From an uncultured Prevotella sp. (GTDB lineage Bacteria; Bacteroidota; Bacteroidia; Bacteroidales; Bacteroidaceae): a stretch of DNA of 22,242 nt. Shown piece after piece: positions 14,797 to 22,242 of this stretch. Location of the stretch: contig CALGHW010000019.1 of assembly GCA_937916075.1 (NCBI GenBank), positions 1-22,242 of the forward strand, given 5' to 3'. Position 1 is the first letter of the stretch. Every line of letters starts with the position of its first letter. Made by a program: the position numbers and the translations under genes. The notes below the pieces were generated by a model. The model searched no databases and was not told the origin of the DNA. It worked only from the letters and a program-made list of their open reading frames with translations.

Positions 14797-16095
14797 TTAC
14801 TTCACGATAATCAGATAATAGTTCTTCTTGCCGCGCTGCACGAGCAGATACTTGCCGTCGATGAGGTCGTCGGACGTGACGGGGCGGTCGAAGGCCGACA
14901 GCTTCTCCTTGTTGAGCGACACGCCGCCGCCCTGTACGAGCTTGCGCATCTCGCCCTTGCTGGCAAAGATGGCCGCATCCTGGGTGAAGAGCTCTACGGC
15001 AGGCTGTCCGAGCTTGTCCTTGCCCACCTCAAACTGAGGCACACCCTCGAAGATGTCGAGGAAGGTCTGCTCGTCGAGCTTCAGCAGACTGTCTTTGGTA
15101 GACTTGCCGAAGAGGATGTTGCTGGCCTCGATGGCAGCATCGAGAGCTTCCTTGGAGTGTACCAGAATGGTGGTCTCCTCGGCCAGGCGCTTCTGGAGAA
15201 TACGGCGGCCGGGGTCCTGCTGATGCTCGGCCACGAGACCGTCGATGGTCTCCTTGTCGAGGCTGGTGAATATCTTGATGTAGCGCTCGGCGTCGCTGTC
15301 GCTCACGTTGAGCCAGAACTGGTAGAACTTGTAGGGCGACGTGCGCTTGGGGTCGAGCCAGATGTTGCCGCTCTCGGTCTTGCCGAACTTCTTGCCGTCG
15401 GCCTTGGTGATGAGCGGGCAGGTCAGGGCATAGGTCTCCACGTCGTTGCCCAATGTGCGGCGTATCAGCTCGGTGCCGGTGGTCATGTTGCCCCACTGGT
15501 CGTTGCCGCCCAGCTGCATCTTGCAGTTATAGTGCTGGTAGAGGTAGAGGAAGTCGTAGCCCTGAAGGAGCTGGTAGGTGAACTCTGTGAACGACAAACC
15601 GTCGCGGGCGGTGCCGTTGAGTCGTTGCTGCACGCTCTCCTTGGCCATCATATAGTTGACGGTGATGTGCTTGCCCACCTCACGCGCGAAGTCGAGGAAG
15701 GTGAAGTTCTTCATCCAGTCATAATTGTTCACCATCTCGGCCTTGTTGGGCTCGGTGCCGTTGAAGTCAAGGAATTTGGATACCTGCTTCTTGATGCACT
15801 CCTGGTTGTGATAGAGGGTTTTGTCGTCGAGCAGATTGCGTTCCTGGCTCTTTCCCGACGGGTCGCCAATCATACCGGTAGCGCCGCCCACCAGGATGAT
15901 GGGCTTGTGGCCACAGCGTTGCAGATGGCGGAGCATCATGATGCCGCAGAGGTGTCCGATGTGGAGGGAGTCGGCAGTGGGGTCGGTGCCCAGATAGGCG
16001 GTCACCATCTCTTTCTGCAACAGTTCCTCGGTGCCGGGCATCATCTGTGCCAGCATACCGCGCCATTTCAGTTCTTCAACAAAATTCTTCTTCAT
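14797..16095 (-). CDS. tyrS: Tyrosine--tRNA ligase
   Basis: This class I aminoacyl-tRNA synthetase charges tRNA-Tyr with tyrosine. The 432 residues match the usual bacterial length. The HIGH motif is exact at residues 45-48 (DSLHIGHLCG). The tyrosine-binding region is YQLLQGYDFLYLYQ at about 174-187, with LGGNDQWGN at 195-203. The KMSKS equivalent is KFGKT at 236-240. An S4-type RNA-binding domain ends the protein (MRKLVQGGGVSLN onward). It lies 47 bases after yidD in the same direction. No TAnnTTTG box was found in the gap, so transcription probably continues from the metK promoter or from an unseen one. There is no T-box, which Bacteroidetes do not normally use here. Confidence 0.98.
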   Translation of the reverse strand: MKKNFVEELKWRGMLAQMMPGTEELLQKEMVTAYLGTDPTADSLHIGHLCGIMMLRHLQRCGHKPIILVGGATGMIGDPSGKSQERNLLDDKTLYHNQECIKKQVSKFLDFNGTEPNKAEMVNNYDWMKNFTFLDFAREVGKHITVNYMMAKESVQQRLNGTARDGLSFTEFTYQLLQGYDFLYLYQHYNCKMQLGGNDQWGNMTTGTELIRRTLGNDVETYALTCPLITKADGKKFGKTESGNIWLDPKRTSPYKFYQFWLNVSDSDAERYIKIFTSLDKETIDGLVAEHQQDPGRRILQKRLAEETTILVHSKEALDAAIEASNILFGKSTKDSLLKLDEQTFLDIFEGVPQFEVGKDKLGQPAVELFTQDAAIFASKGEMRKLVQGGGVSLNKEKLSAFDRPVTSDDLIDGKYLLVQRGKKNYYLIIVK

Positions 16096-16142
16096 GATTA
16101 TTCTTTTGTATAATTGTGATTCTATAATGTAATAAAAGGGTG

Positions 16143-16388
16143 TCAGGGCACGGGGTCATAACCGCTTCCGCCCCATGGATGGCAGCGGAGTAGTCGGCGC
16201 ACGGCCAGCCACAGTCCTTTCACGGGGCCATGCTTCAGCAGGGCCTGTCGGGCATATTCGGAGCAGGTGGGTGTGAAGCGGCAGGACGGCGGGGTGAAAG
16301 GCGATATGCACCGCTGGTAAAACAGGATGGGCATACACAGCAAGGCTGTCATCCCCTGGCGGACCCATCTGTACCACGGGGCACTCAT
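16143..16388 (-). CDS. yidD: Membrane protein insertion efficiency factor YidD
   Basis: YidD is a small inner-membrane-associated protein that helps YidC insert membrane proteins. The 81 residues carry the family signature: YQRCISPFTPPSCRFTPTCS at about 24-43, followed by EYARQALLKHG, and end with HPWGGSGYDPVP. It overlaps rnpA by four bases (ATGA), the common rnpA-yidD arrangement, which implies translational coupling. Confidence 0.96.
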   Translation of the reverse strand: MSAPWYRWVRQGMTALLCMPILFYQRCISPFTPPSCRFTPTCSEYARQALLKHGPVKGLWLAVRRLLRCHPWGGSGYDPVP

Positions 16389-16795
16389 AGGCGTTCGGCT
16401 ATGCGCTGGAGCAGCAGCTTCACGCTGGCCTCCACCTCGCGGGTCTCATACAGACGGTCGGCCTGCCAGATAAAGGCGAGGGCAATCGACTTGTCCTCAC
16501 GCTTCAGGTTGACCGCGTCGATCAGAATCTGCTTGTTCAGCCGGTAGCCCTCCCGCAACTGTCGTTTCACCCGGTTGCGCTTGACGGCCCGCTTGAAATG
16601 ACGCTTGGAGACGGAGATGAGCACCTGTACCGGCACTCCGGTCACCGCCCGCCCGGTCTCCATATATACCGCCCGTACAGGGAAAGCTGCCGCCGAACGG
16701 CTGTGCCCTCCGCCAAAGAGCTGTTCCATCAGCTTCCGGCTGACCATCCGCTCTTGCTTGCAGAATGTATGACTTAATTCATGATTCATGTTCAT
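16385..16795 (-). CDS. rnpA: Ribonuclease P protein component
   Basis: RnpA is the protein subunit of RNase P, which trims tRNA 5' leaders together with the rnpB RNA. The 136-residue product has the N-terminal HTFCKQERMVSRKLMEQLF block and the signature KRAVKRNRVKRQLREGYR at about 87-104. Starts ATG 16795 and ATG 16789 are both possible (MNMNHE or MNHE). It lies 51 bases after hemD and overlaps yidD. rpmH, often next to rnpA in other bacteria, is not here; in its place are hemD, DUF4271 and metK. Confidence 0.95.
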   Translation of the reverse strand: MNMNHELSHTFCKQERMVSRKLMEQLFGGGHSRSAAAFPVRAVYMETGRAVTGVPVQVLISVSKRHFKRAVKRNRVKRQLREGYRLNKQILIDAVNLKREDKSIALAFIWQADRLYETREVEASVKLLLQRIAERL

Positions 16796-16846
16796 GCCTA
16801 ATAGGGGCTATGCTGTGGGCAACCAGCCTTCTTGTCTCGTTCTTAT

Positions 16847-17599
16847 TTAGTCTTCTTCCTGTTCCAGGAGATAGTGCTGCAACGCACCTGTCATGGAAGG
16901 ATATTTCTCGGTGGGAGCTTCCAGGTCCAGACGCAGACCGGCATCCTTGACGGCCTTGGCCGTGGCGGGACCGAAGGTGGCGATGGCCACGTTGGTCTGG
17001 TCGAAGTCGGGGAAATTCTTGACCAAGGCGTCCACCCCGGCCGGACTGAAGAACACCAGCATGTCGTAGTCGAAGTTTTTCACCTCTTCGGGTGTGAAGT
17101 CGTTGCTCACGGTGCGGTACATCACGCACTCGCGGTGGTTGAGCTTCTTGGCGTCGAGCAGCTTGGTCACGCTGTCGCTGTGTACATCGCTCATGGGCAC
17201 GAGATACTTCTCGGTCTTGTGTTTCACCATTGTGGGAATCAAGTCGTCTATCTTGCCAGTGTTGCCAAAGAATACCTTGCGCTTGCGGTATTGCACATAT
17301 TTTTGGATGTAGAGCGCAATGGTTTCTGTCACGCAGAAGTACTTCAAACTCTCGGGGATAGGGATTCGCAGCTCCTTGGTCAACTTAAAGAAATTGTCGA
17401 TGGCGTGACGTGAGGTAAACACGATTGCAGTATACTCGGGAATACTGACTTTTTGTTGACGAAATTCTTTCGAGTCTAATCCTTCAACCTTGATGAAAGG
17501 ACGGAAAACGAACTCTACGCCAAACCTCTCGGCGAGGCTGAAATACGGCGATTTCTCATTGGTTGGTTTGGGCTGTGAAACCAAAATCTTCTTTATCAT
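16847..17599 (-). CDS. hemD: Uroporphyrinogen-III synthase family protein
   Basis: HemD closes hydroxymethylbilane to uroporphyrinogen III in haem and tetrapyrrole synthesis. The 250-residue length is typical. Weakly conserved family blocks are visible: IKKILVSQPKP at the start, YTAIVFTSRHAIDNFF at about 56-71, FCVTETIA near 88-95, YDMLVFFSPAGVDAL near 178-192, and FGPATAKAVKDAG near 208-220. The TSR-type and SP-x-(G/A)V motifs are the usual anchors of this divergent family. It begins only 6 bases after the DUF4271 gene, so the two are surely one operon. Other haem genes are not in the window. Confidence 0.9.
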   Translation of the reverse strand: MIKKILVSQPKPTNEKSPYFSLAERFGVEFVFRPFIKVEGLDSKEFRQQKVSIPEYTAIVFTSRHAIDNFFKLTKELRIPIPESLKYFCVTETIALYIQKYVQYRKRKVFFGNTGKIDDLIPTMVKHKTEKYLVPMSDVHSDSVTKLLDAKKLNHRECVMYRTVSNDFTPEEVKNFDYDMLVFFSPAGVDALVKNFPDFDQTNVAIATFGPATAKAVKDAGLRLDLEAPTEKYPSMTGALQHYLLEQEED

Positions 17600-17605
17600 C
17601 GGTGC

Positions 17606-18628
17606 CTAATAGTTTATTTTCAGATAATTACCCATCATAACCATGGCGCCCCATACGGCGGCCAACGGTATTATTTCGAGGGCACAAAAGTACAAAATTA
17701 TTTGCAGAAACACTCCCGTTCGTCTGAAAAATATAATGTAACACTTATAAAATGTCAATAATTTAACGAATATCAGCACTGCGATGAAGTAGGTCATCAC
17801 GCTTTCGATAGACATGTTGAAATATACCTGAAGCAGTCCGAGCGGCAGCATCACCACCCCCTCCATGGCCGTGATGAAGAGCAGGGCCTTGATCCACTGC
17901 AGGTTTTTGCGGGCTCCGAAGAAGACGGTGTTGACCAGCGTGTAGAGCAGTCCCTTGAGCAGGAAGTAGCCCGCCCACATGCCGAAATAAATGGCGATGA
18001 GCTGGTATTCGGACGACAGGATGAAAGTGGTGCCGATATGGTGCTGGGTATAGAAATATTGCAACAAAGAGAGCAGCAAGGAGGTCTGCAAAACGAGGAA
18101 GAACTGGAACCTTACTTCCGACGAGGTCTCCGTGATGGCCGAGGTCTCCGACCGGGGTACATAGAAGAAGTGCTTGGACTGGCGCAGGATGAAGCGGCGT
18201 GACTTGGCGAAGGCTATCATCCCCACCACGAAGCAGATGATGAAGAGCAGCGAGATGACGTTGTCGCTGCGCAGTGAGTAGGGCATCGGGTCGCCCGCCA
18301 CACCATAGCGTCCACCGTTGAGCTCGGGGTGAAACAGGGTGTCGGCCGAGAAGAAGCTCTCCTTGTAATATTGCGGCAGGCTCACGTCCTTGATGCTCTT
18401 GCCGGCGTCGTGGCCGGGCAGGTGGAGCGTGTCCGGGCGCGAACTGTAATTAATCTCCTTGGGCTGGAACGCGGCCTGAATGGCAGAGTCCTGCTGGGCC
18501 GGCGTGGCGTCCTTAGGCAGTTGCCGCAGCACCTGATAAGGGTGCTGCGGCTTGACCTGTCGGGGTTCCACCGGTGTCTCCACCGCAATGGGCTCCTCGT
18601 GTGCTATTGAATCCTGTTGCAATGACAT
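17606..18628 (-). CDS. DUF4271 membrane protein
   Basis: The 340-residue product has a long soluble N-terminus rich in Pro, Gln and charged residues (about 1-120), then roughly six to seven hydrophobic helices between about 122 and 335 (such as VISLLFIICFVVGMIAFA and VMTYFIAVLIFVKLLTFY). It fits the Bacteroidetes-specific DUF4271 family, which to my knowledge is nearly always next to hemD. Its function is not known. It lies 21 bases after metK and 6 bases before hemD. The constant pairing suggests a job linked to tetrapyrroles or the envelope, but nothing in the sequence proves it. Confidence 0.85.
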   Translation of the reverse strand: MSLQQDSIAHEEPIAVETPVEPRQVKPQHPYQVLRQLPKDATPAQQDSAIQAAFQPKEINYSSRPDTLHLPGHDAGKSIKDVSLPQYYKESFFSADTLFHPELNGGRYGVAGDPMPYSLRSDNVISLLFIICFVVGMIAFAKSRRFILRQSKHFFYVPRSETSAITETSSEVRFQFFLVLQTSLLLSLLQYFYTQHHIGTTFILSSEYQLIAIYFGMWAGYFLLKGLLYTLVNTVFFGARKNLQWIKALLFITAMEGVVMLPLGLLQVYFNMSIESVMTYFIAVLIFVKLLTFYKCYIIFFRRTGVFLQIILYFCALEIIPLAAVWGAMVMMGNYLKINY

Positions 18629-18649
18629 CTTTGGATGGAAACGTGATGA

Positions 18650-19906
18650 TTACAGTCCGAACTCTTTCTTGATTTGGTCCACCAGGTCGAGCTTCTCCCA
18701 GGTGAACAGCTCTACCTCGATGGTCTTGGTCTCGTGGTAGTGGCTGGTGAAGGTCTTCACCACGGTCTCGGGCTTGCGGCCCATGTGGCCGTAGGCGGCC
18801 GTCTCGCTAAACATCGGCTGGCGCAGCTTCAGGGCGCGCTCGATGGCCTTCGGGCGGAGGTCGAACATCTGGTCTATCTTGGCGGCTATCTCACCGTCGG
18901 TCATCTGCACGTGGCTGCGGCCGTAGGTGTTGACATACACGTTCATGGGCTTGGCCACACCGATGGCATAGCTCACCTGTACCAGTATCTCGTCGGCCAC
19001 GCCGGCGGCCACGAGGTTCTTGGCGATGTGGCGGGCGGCATAGGCGGCCGAGCGGTCTACCTTGCTGCTGTCCTTGCCGCTGAAGGCGCCGCCGCCGTGG
19101 GCTCCCTTGCCTCCGTAGGTGTCAACGATAATCTTGCGGCCGGTCAGGCCGGTGTCGCCGTGGGGGCCACCGATGACAAACTTGCCCGTGGGGTTGACAT
19201 AATACTTGATGTCGTCGTTGAAGAGGTCGAGCACCTTCTGCGAGTGTATTTGGGCTTTCACGCGGGGTATCAGGATGTTGATGACATCCTCGCGGATGGT
19301 TTGCTGCATAGCCTCGTCGGAGGCAAATTCGTCGTGCTGGGTGGACACCACGATGGTGTCGATGCGCGTGGGGATGTTGTCGTCGTTGTATTCCACGGTC
19401 ACTTGGCTCTTGGCGTCGGGACGCAGGTAGGTCATCAGCTTGCCTTCCTTGCGGATGGCGGCCAGGGTGGTCATCAGCAGATGGGCCAGGTCGAGCGTGA
19501 CGGGCATGTAGTTCTCTGTCTCGTTGACGGCATAACCGAACATCATGCCCTGGTCGCCGGCGCCCTGATCGTCGTCGGTGCCGTTGTCCACGCCGCGGTT
19601 GATGTCGGCGCTCTGCTCATGGATGGCGCTGAGAATGCCGCAGGAATCACCGTCAAACTGGTATTCGGCCTTGGTGTAGCCTATCTTCTTGATGGTGTTG
19701 CGGGCAATGGTGGGCAGGTCGATATACTCGTCGCTGCTCACTTCGCCCATAAGCACCACCTGGCCGGTGGTCACAAAGGTCTCGCAAGCCACGCGGGCGT
19801 TGCTGTCGTAGGCCAAAAACTGGTCGAGGATGGCATCGGAAATCTGGTCGGACACTTTGTCGGGATGTCCCTCTGACACTGATTCTGAAGAGAATAGATA
19901 TGACAT
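18650..19906 (-). CDS. metK: S-adenosylmethionine synthase
   Basis: MetK makes S-adenosylmethionine from methionine and ATP. The 418-residue product has all family blocks: SEGHPDKVSDQISDAILD at about 11-28, GAGDQGMMFGYA at 115-126, and the phosphate loop GGGAFSGKDSSKVDRSAAY at 271-289. It is a little longer than the E. coli enzyme, mostly through inserts such as the 150-190 region, as is usual in Bacteroidetes. It is the first gene of the minus-strand operon, with a canonical promoter at 20020-20050 and a leader of about 105 bases. No known SAM riboswitch fold could be recognised in the leader. Confidence 0.98.
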   Translation of the reverse strand: MSYLFSSESVSEGHPDKVSDQISDAILDQFLAYDSNARVACETFVTTGQVVLMGEVSSDEYIDLPTIARNTIKKIGYTKAEYQFDGDSCGILSAIHEQSADINRGVDNGTDDDQGAGDQGMMFGYAVNETENYMPVTLDLAHLLMTTLAAIRKEGKLMTYLRPDAKSQVTVEYNDDNIPTRIDTIVVSTQHDEFASDEAMQQTIREDVINILIPRVKAQIHSQKVLDLFNDDIKYYVNPTGKFVIGGPHGDTGLTGRKIIVDTYGGKGAHGGGAFSGKDSSKVDRSAAYAARHIAKNLVAAGVADEILVQVSYAIGVAKPMNVYVNTYGRSHVQMTDGEIAAKIDQMFDLRPKAIERALKLRQPMFSETAAYGHMGRKPETVVKTFTSHYHETKTIEVELFTWEKLDLVDQIKKEFGL

Positions 19907-20019
19907 GTCTTTTTTCTTTCTTTTTAGGTGTTAATACTCTTTGCTGGTGGACAGGCGGCCGCGGCAAGTGCCGTCAATGACAGGGGCTTGTCTCTTTACC
20001 AAAGGGCCTATCCGAACTG

Positions 20020-20050
20020 CAAAGGTACTGCAAATGAGTGGAATGACAAA
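20020..20050 (-). promoter_or_regulatory. Canonical Bacteroidetes promoter of the metK operon
   Basis: On the minus strand TTTG (20047-20050), a 19-base spacer and TACCTTTG (20020-20027) match the -33/-7 consensus exactly. Transcription would start near 20013, about 105 bases before the metK ATG at 19906. Confidence 0.85.
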
Positions 20051-20116
20051 GTAATTCACTTTTTTTTTCCCAATGGCTGGCAAAACCAAAAATAATTTGT
20101 AACTTAGCACCTTGTT

Positions 20117-20176
20117 ATGTCCCTACAGGATTATTTTTCACCTTGTCGCAAGACAAAACATCTTCATCGATTATGA
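20117..20176 (+). other. Possible 19-codon upstream reading frame before the glycosyltransferase
   Basis: ATG at 20117 opens MSLQDYFSPCRKTKHLHRL and stops with TGA at 20174-20176, overlapping the ATG (20173) of the next gene as ATGA. It could couple translation to the glycosyltransferase. It could also be chance, as nothing else supports it. Confidence 0.25.
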
Positions 20177-21087
20177 ACACATACGCACCCATTCTGCTCT
20201 TCGCCTACAACCGGCCCGACCATCTGAGGCATACCTTAGAGGCCTTGCGGCAGAATCCTCTGGCCGCTGAGAGCGACTTGTTTATCTATTCGGACGCTCC
20301 CAAGACGGAGGCCGACCGTGAGGCGGTGGCCCGCGTGAGGCAGCTGGTGCATGCCGTCACGGGATTCAAGCGTGTCACCGTGGTTGAGCGGGAGGACAAC
20401 TGGGGGCTGGCCCGCAACATCATCGACGGCGTGACCGCCATGACCGACCGTTACGGGCGGGTTATCGTGCTGGAGGACGACCTCCTGGTGGCTCCCCACT
20501 TCCTCGAGTTTATGAATGACGCCTTAGAGCTGTATAAGGACGAACCGCGCGTGGGCCATATCCAGGCTTGCGACTTCACCCAGGACCCGTCGTTGCCCGA
20601 CACCTTCCTGATTCTCTGGACTGGCAGTTGGGGCTGGGCCACCTGGCAGCGGGCTTGGCGCCACTTCAATCCCAATGGGCAGCAACTGCTCGACGAGCTG
20701 CTGCGCCGCCGGCTGACCCGCCGGTTTGACTTCGACGGGCGTTACGGCTATACCCGCATGTTGCGCCGCCAGATAGCCGGGCAAAACAATTCGTGGGCCA
20801 TCCGCTGGAACGCCAGTCTCTTCCTCGACGGCATCCTGTCGCTCAATGTGGGGCGGTCGCTGGTGCAGAACATGGGTTTCGACGGCAGCGGCACCAATTG
20901 TGGTGGCGGCAACCTCTATGCCTCACGCCTGTGTATGGACCGCATCGAGGTGAGGCGGATTTCGCCTGTCGAGGAGAATGTGGAGGCCCGACAGGCTTAT
21001 GTGCGCTATTATGCCCGTACTAACTCTTTCTGGGCCAAGGCCATCCGACGCATCAAGCGCACCCTGAAAGGGGATTTCGGAAGGTAA
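20173..21087 (+). CDS. GT-A-fold glycosyltransferase (family 2-like)
   Basis: The open frame can start at TTG 20143, but ATG 20173 (MNTYAPILLFAYNRP) begins exactly where the GT-A domain does, giving 304 residues. Blocks: PILLFAYNRPDHLRHTLEAL (nucleotide-sugar binding, residues 6-25), DNWGLARNIIDGV at 75-87, and VIVLEDDLLVAPHF at 97-110, whose EDD (101-103) takes the place of the metal-binding DxD. SWGWATWQRAW follows in the middle; the C-terminus is basic (RRIKRTLKGDFGR). No membrane helix is seen, so it probably acts at the inner face of the membrane in making an envelope glycan. Sugar and acceptor are unknown. The gene stands alone, divergent from metK and ending at a shared terminator. Confidence 0.85.
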   Translation: MNTYAPILLFAYNRPDHLRHTLEALRQNPLAAESDLFIYSDAPKTEADREAVARVRQLVHAVTGFKRVTVVEREDNWGLARNIIDGVTAMTDRYGRVIVLEDDLLVAPHFLEFMNDALELYKDEPRVGHIQACDFTQDPSLPDTFLILWTGSWGWATWQRAWRHFNPNGQQLLDELLRRRLTRRFDFDGRYGYTRMLRRQIAGQNNSWAIRWNASLFLDGILSLNVGRSLVQNMGFDGSGTNCGGGNLYASRLCMDRIEVRRISPVEENVEARQAYVRYYARTNSFWAKAIRRIKRTLKGDFGR

Positions 21088-21146
21088 GGAATGTTCAAGT
21101 TGTTTCTTTGGACATTACGAAGGGATTTTCTTGTTATATGCCAATA

Positions 21147-21187
21147 AAAAGGGCAAAAGCATTCGTTCTCAATGCTTTTGCCCTTTT
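21147..21187. terminator. Bidirectional rho-independent terminator
   Basis: Perfect 17-bp arms 21147-21163 and 21171-21187 with a 7-base loop. The stem begins AAAAGGGC and ends GCCCTTTT, giving T-runs on both strands (TTTTTA on the minus strand). It lies between the glycosyltransferase gene and the convergent nadD. Confidence 0.92.
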
Positions 21188-21193
21188 GGGTTT

Positions 21194-21766
21194 CTATTGC
21201 TTGCTGATTTCGCTCATCCGCTCATACACGGCCTTGGGCACCAGTGTGTCCCATGGCTCGCCCTCGCGGATGCGGCGGCGCACCTCGGTGCTGCTGATGT
21301 CGTAAAGCGGGGTGTTGACCAGGCGTACGCGTGGCGGCAGTGTCGCCGTGTCGATGGGTTTGTGGCCGCGGGGATAGACCACGATGTCATACTCGCGGAG
21401 CAAGTCGGCGGCATGGGCCCAGCGGTCAAAGCAGCGCAGGTTGTCCTCCCCTATCAGGAGTGTGAACGTGCGGTCGGGATAGTCGGTCGAGAGGTGCTGG
21501 AGCGTGTTCCAGGTGTACGATGGGCGTGGCAGGCGGAACTCATAGTCGCTGGCCACCAGCCGAGGGTCGTCGGCCAGGGCCAGGCGCACCAGTTCCAGAC
21601 GCAGCCGCTCGTCCATCAGGTCGGCTTGCGCCTTCAGGGGATTCTGCGGCGACACCATAAACCATATCTCGTCCAGCCTGGCCTCGTCGAGCAGATGGCG
21701 GGCCAGTTGCACGTGGCCGTTGTGGATGGGGTTAAACGAGCCGCCAAAGATGCCAGTGCGCGTCAT
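21194..21766 (-). CDS. nadD: Nicotinate-nucleotide adenylyltransferase
   Basis: NadD joins nicotinate mononucleotide and ATP to deaminated NAD, a late step of NAD synthesis. The 190-residue product opens with the nucleotidyltransferase signature GIFGGSFNPIHNGH at residues 5-18 and has the C-terminal ISSTEVRRRIREG block. Other family elements are FMVSPQNPLK near 36-45 and TLLIGEDNL near 101-109. Its start overlaps the gmk stop by four bases (ATGA), so it is coupled to gmk. The gmk-nadD order is common in Bacteroidetes. Confidence 0.96.
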   Translation of the reverse strand: MTRTGIFGGSFNPIHNGHVQLARHLLDEARLDEIWFMVSPQNPLKAQADLMDERLRLELVRLALADDPRLVASDYEFRLPRPSYTWNTLQHLSTDYPDRTFTLLIGEDNLRCFDRWAHAADLLREYDIVVYPRGHKPIDTATLPPRVRLVNTPLYDISSTEVRRRIREGEPWDTLVPKAVYERMSEISKQ

Positions 21767-22242
21767 CGGGCCAGGAAGTCCTTGATGATGGCGAGCGCTT
21801 CCTCCTCGGCCCGCTGCAGGTCGTCGTTGACCACCACCCGGTCGAACTTCGGGGCGAAGCCCAGTTCAAACTCGGCCCGGGCGATGCGCTGGTTGATAAC
21901 CTCAGGCGCGTCGGTGCCGCGGCCTTCCAGCCGGCGGCGCAGTTCGGCCACCGACGGTGGCTGGATAAATACGCTCAGTGCTCGGTCGCCATAATACTGC
22001 TTGATGTTGCAGCCTCCTTTGACATCGACGTCGAACACGACATTCTCACCACGTTCCAGCTGGCTGTTCACCTGCGCTTTGAGTGTGCCGTAGAAGCGGT
22101 CTTTGTATACCTCCTCATACTCCAAGAACTCGTCGCGGGCGATGCGCTGGCGAAACTCATCGGGCGTGAGGAAGAAGTATTCCACCCCATTTTTTTCTGT
22201 GCCGCGCGGCTGGCGGCTGGTGCATGAGATGGAGAAGGCCAT
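21763..22242 (-). CDS. gmk: Guanylate kinase (5' end cut by window edge)
   Basis: Gmk phosphorylates GMP to GDP. The 160 codons visible carry the GMP-binding region SISCTSRQPRGTEKNG-x-EYFF, EFLEYEEVYKDRFYGT, NVVFDVDVKGG and SVFIQPPS, all typical. The P-loop (GPSGSGKST type) is missing, so the ATG at the window's last bases is internal and about 25-30 N-terminal residues lie beyond the edge. It overlaps nadD by four bases. Confidence 0.95.
   Translation of the reverse strand: MAFSISCTSRQPRGTEKNGVEYFFLTPDEFRQRIARDEFLEYEEVYKDRFYGTLKAQVNSQLERGENVVFDVDVKGGCNIKQYYGDRALSVFIQPPSVAELRRRLEGRGTDAPEVINQRIARAEFELGFAPKFDRVVVNDDLQRAEEEALAIIKDFLAR

Noticed and set aside
18674..19876. 400-residue open frame antisense to metK
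   Set aside because: metK on the other strand has every family motif; the antisense product is a low-complexity Gly/Val/His-rich shadow caused by G/C-rich codons.
19907..20019. SAM riboswitch in the metK leader
   Set aside because: About 105 bases are available, but I could not draw a known SAM-I, SAM-II or SAM-IV core; only a modest G/C-rich hairpin is possible.
20143..20172. TTG start of the glycosyltransferase
   Set aside because: The ten extra residues are not part of the GT-A fold, and ATG 20173 directly precedes its first strand.

Overview
The window looks like a chromosomal segment of a Bacteroidales bacterium, most likely Prevotella or a close relative. The supporting signs are promoters of the Bacteroidetes type (TTTG, about 20 bases, TAnnTTTG), no Shine-Dalgarno sequences, a hemD-DUF4271 pair, a C10 peptidase with BspA-like leucine-rich repeats, a type-IX-like C-terminal tail, and an AAA-ATPase_like/DUF1703-family protein. 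The genus is inferred from memory of such genes; no search was run.

Left part (1-4950, minus strand): an ATPase_like gene that lost its C-terminal nuclease domain lies directly upstream of a large secreted M16 zinc peptidase, followed by ruvB, which runs off the left edge. The middle part (about 4950-9010, plus strand) is accessory. It holds a two-gene cassette: a 712-residue multidomain secreted protein and a 63-residue small protein, ended by a strong terminator. Inverted copies of a composite intergenic repeat (5258-5392 and 8556-8776) bound the cassette. Further hairpin elements surround it, including a large 37-bp inverted repeat at 5068-5165 and a nested inverted-repeat element at 8206-8456. 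A tRNA-Arg(CCT) gene at 9011-9082 (minus) has its 3' end facing this accessory stretch.

Next on the plus strand come a C10 cysteine peptidase fused to LRR_5 repeats and a membrane sulfatase/LTA-synthase-like phosphotransferase. They converge, over a 22-bp bidirectional terminator, on a second, divergent member of the phosphotransferase family.

The right part is housekeeping. A minus-strand run starts at a canonical promoter at 20020-20050: metK, a DUF4271 membrane protein, hemD, rnpA, yidD, tyrS and then the second phosphotransferase gene. Most spacings are 6-51 bases, with one 4-base overlap. A divergent GT-A glycosyltransferase gene follows on the plus strand, ending at a bidirectional terminator shared with gmk-nadD (minus, overlapping by 4 bases; gmk is cut by the right edge).

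I see no clear new defence or mobile system with a recognisable enzyme core. The least explained parts are the repeat-bounded cassette with its small protein, and the structured intergenic elements.
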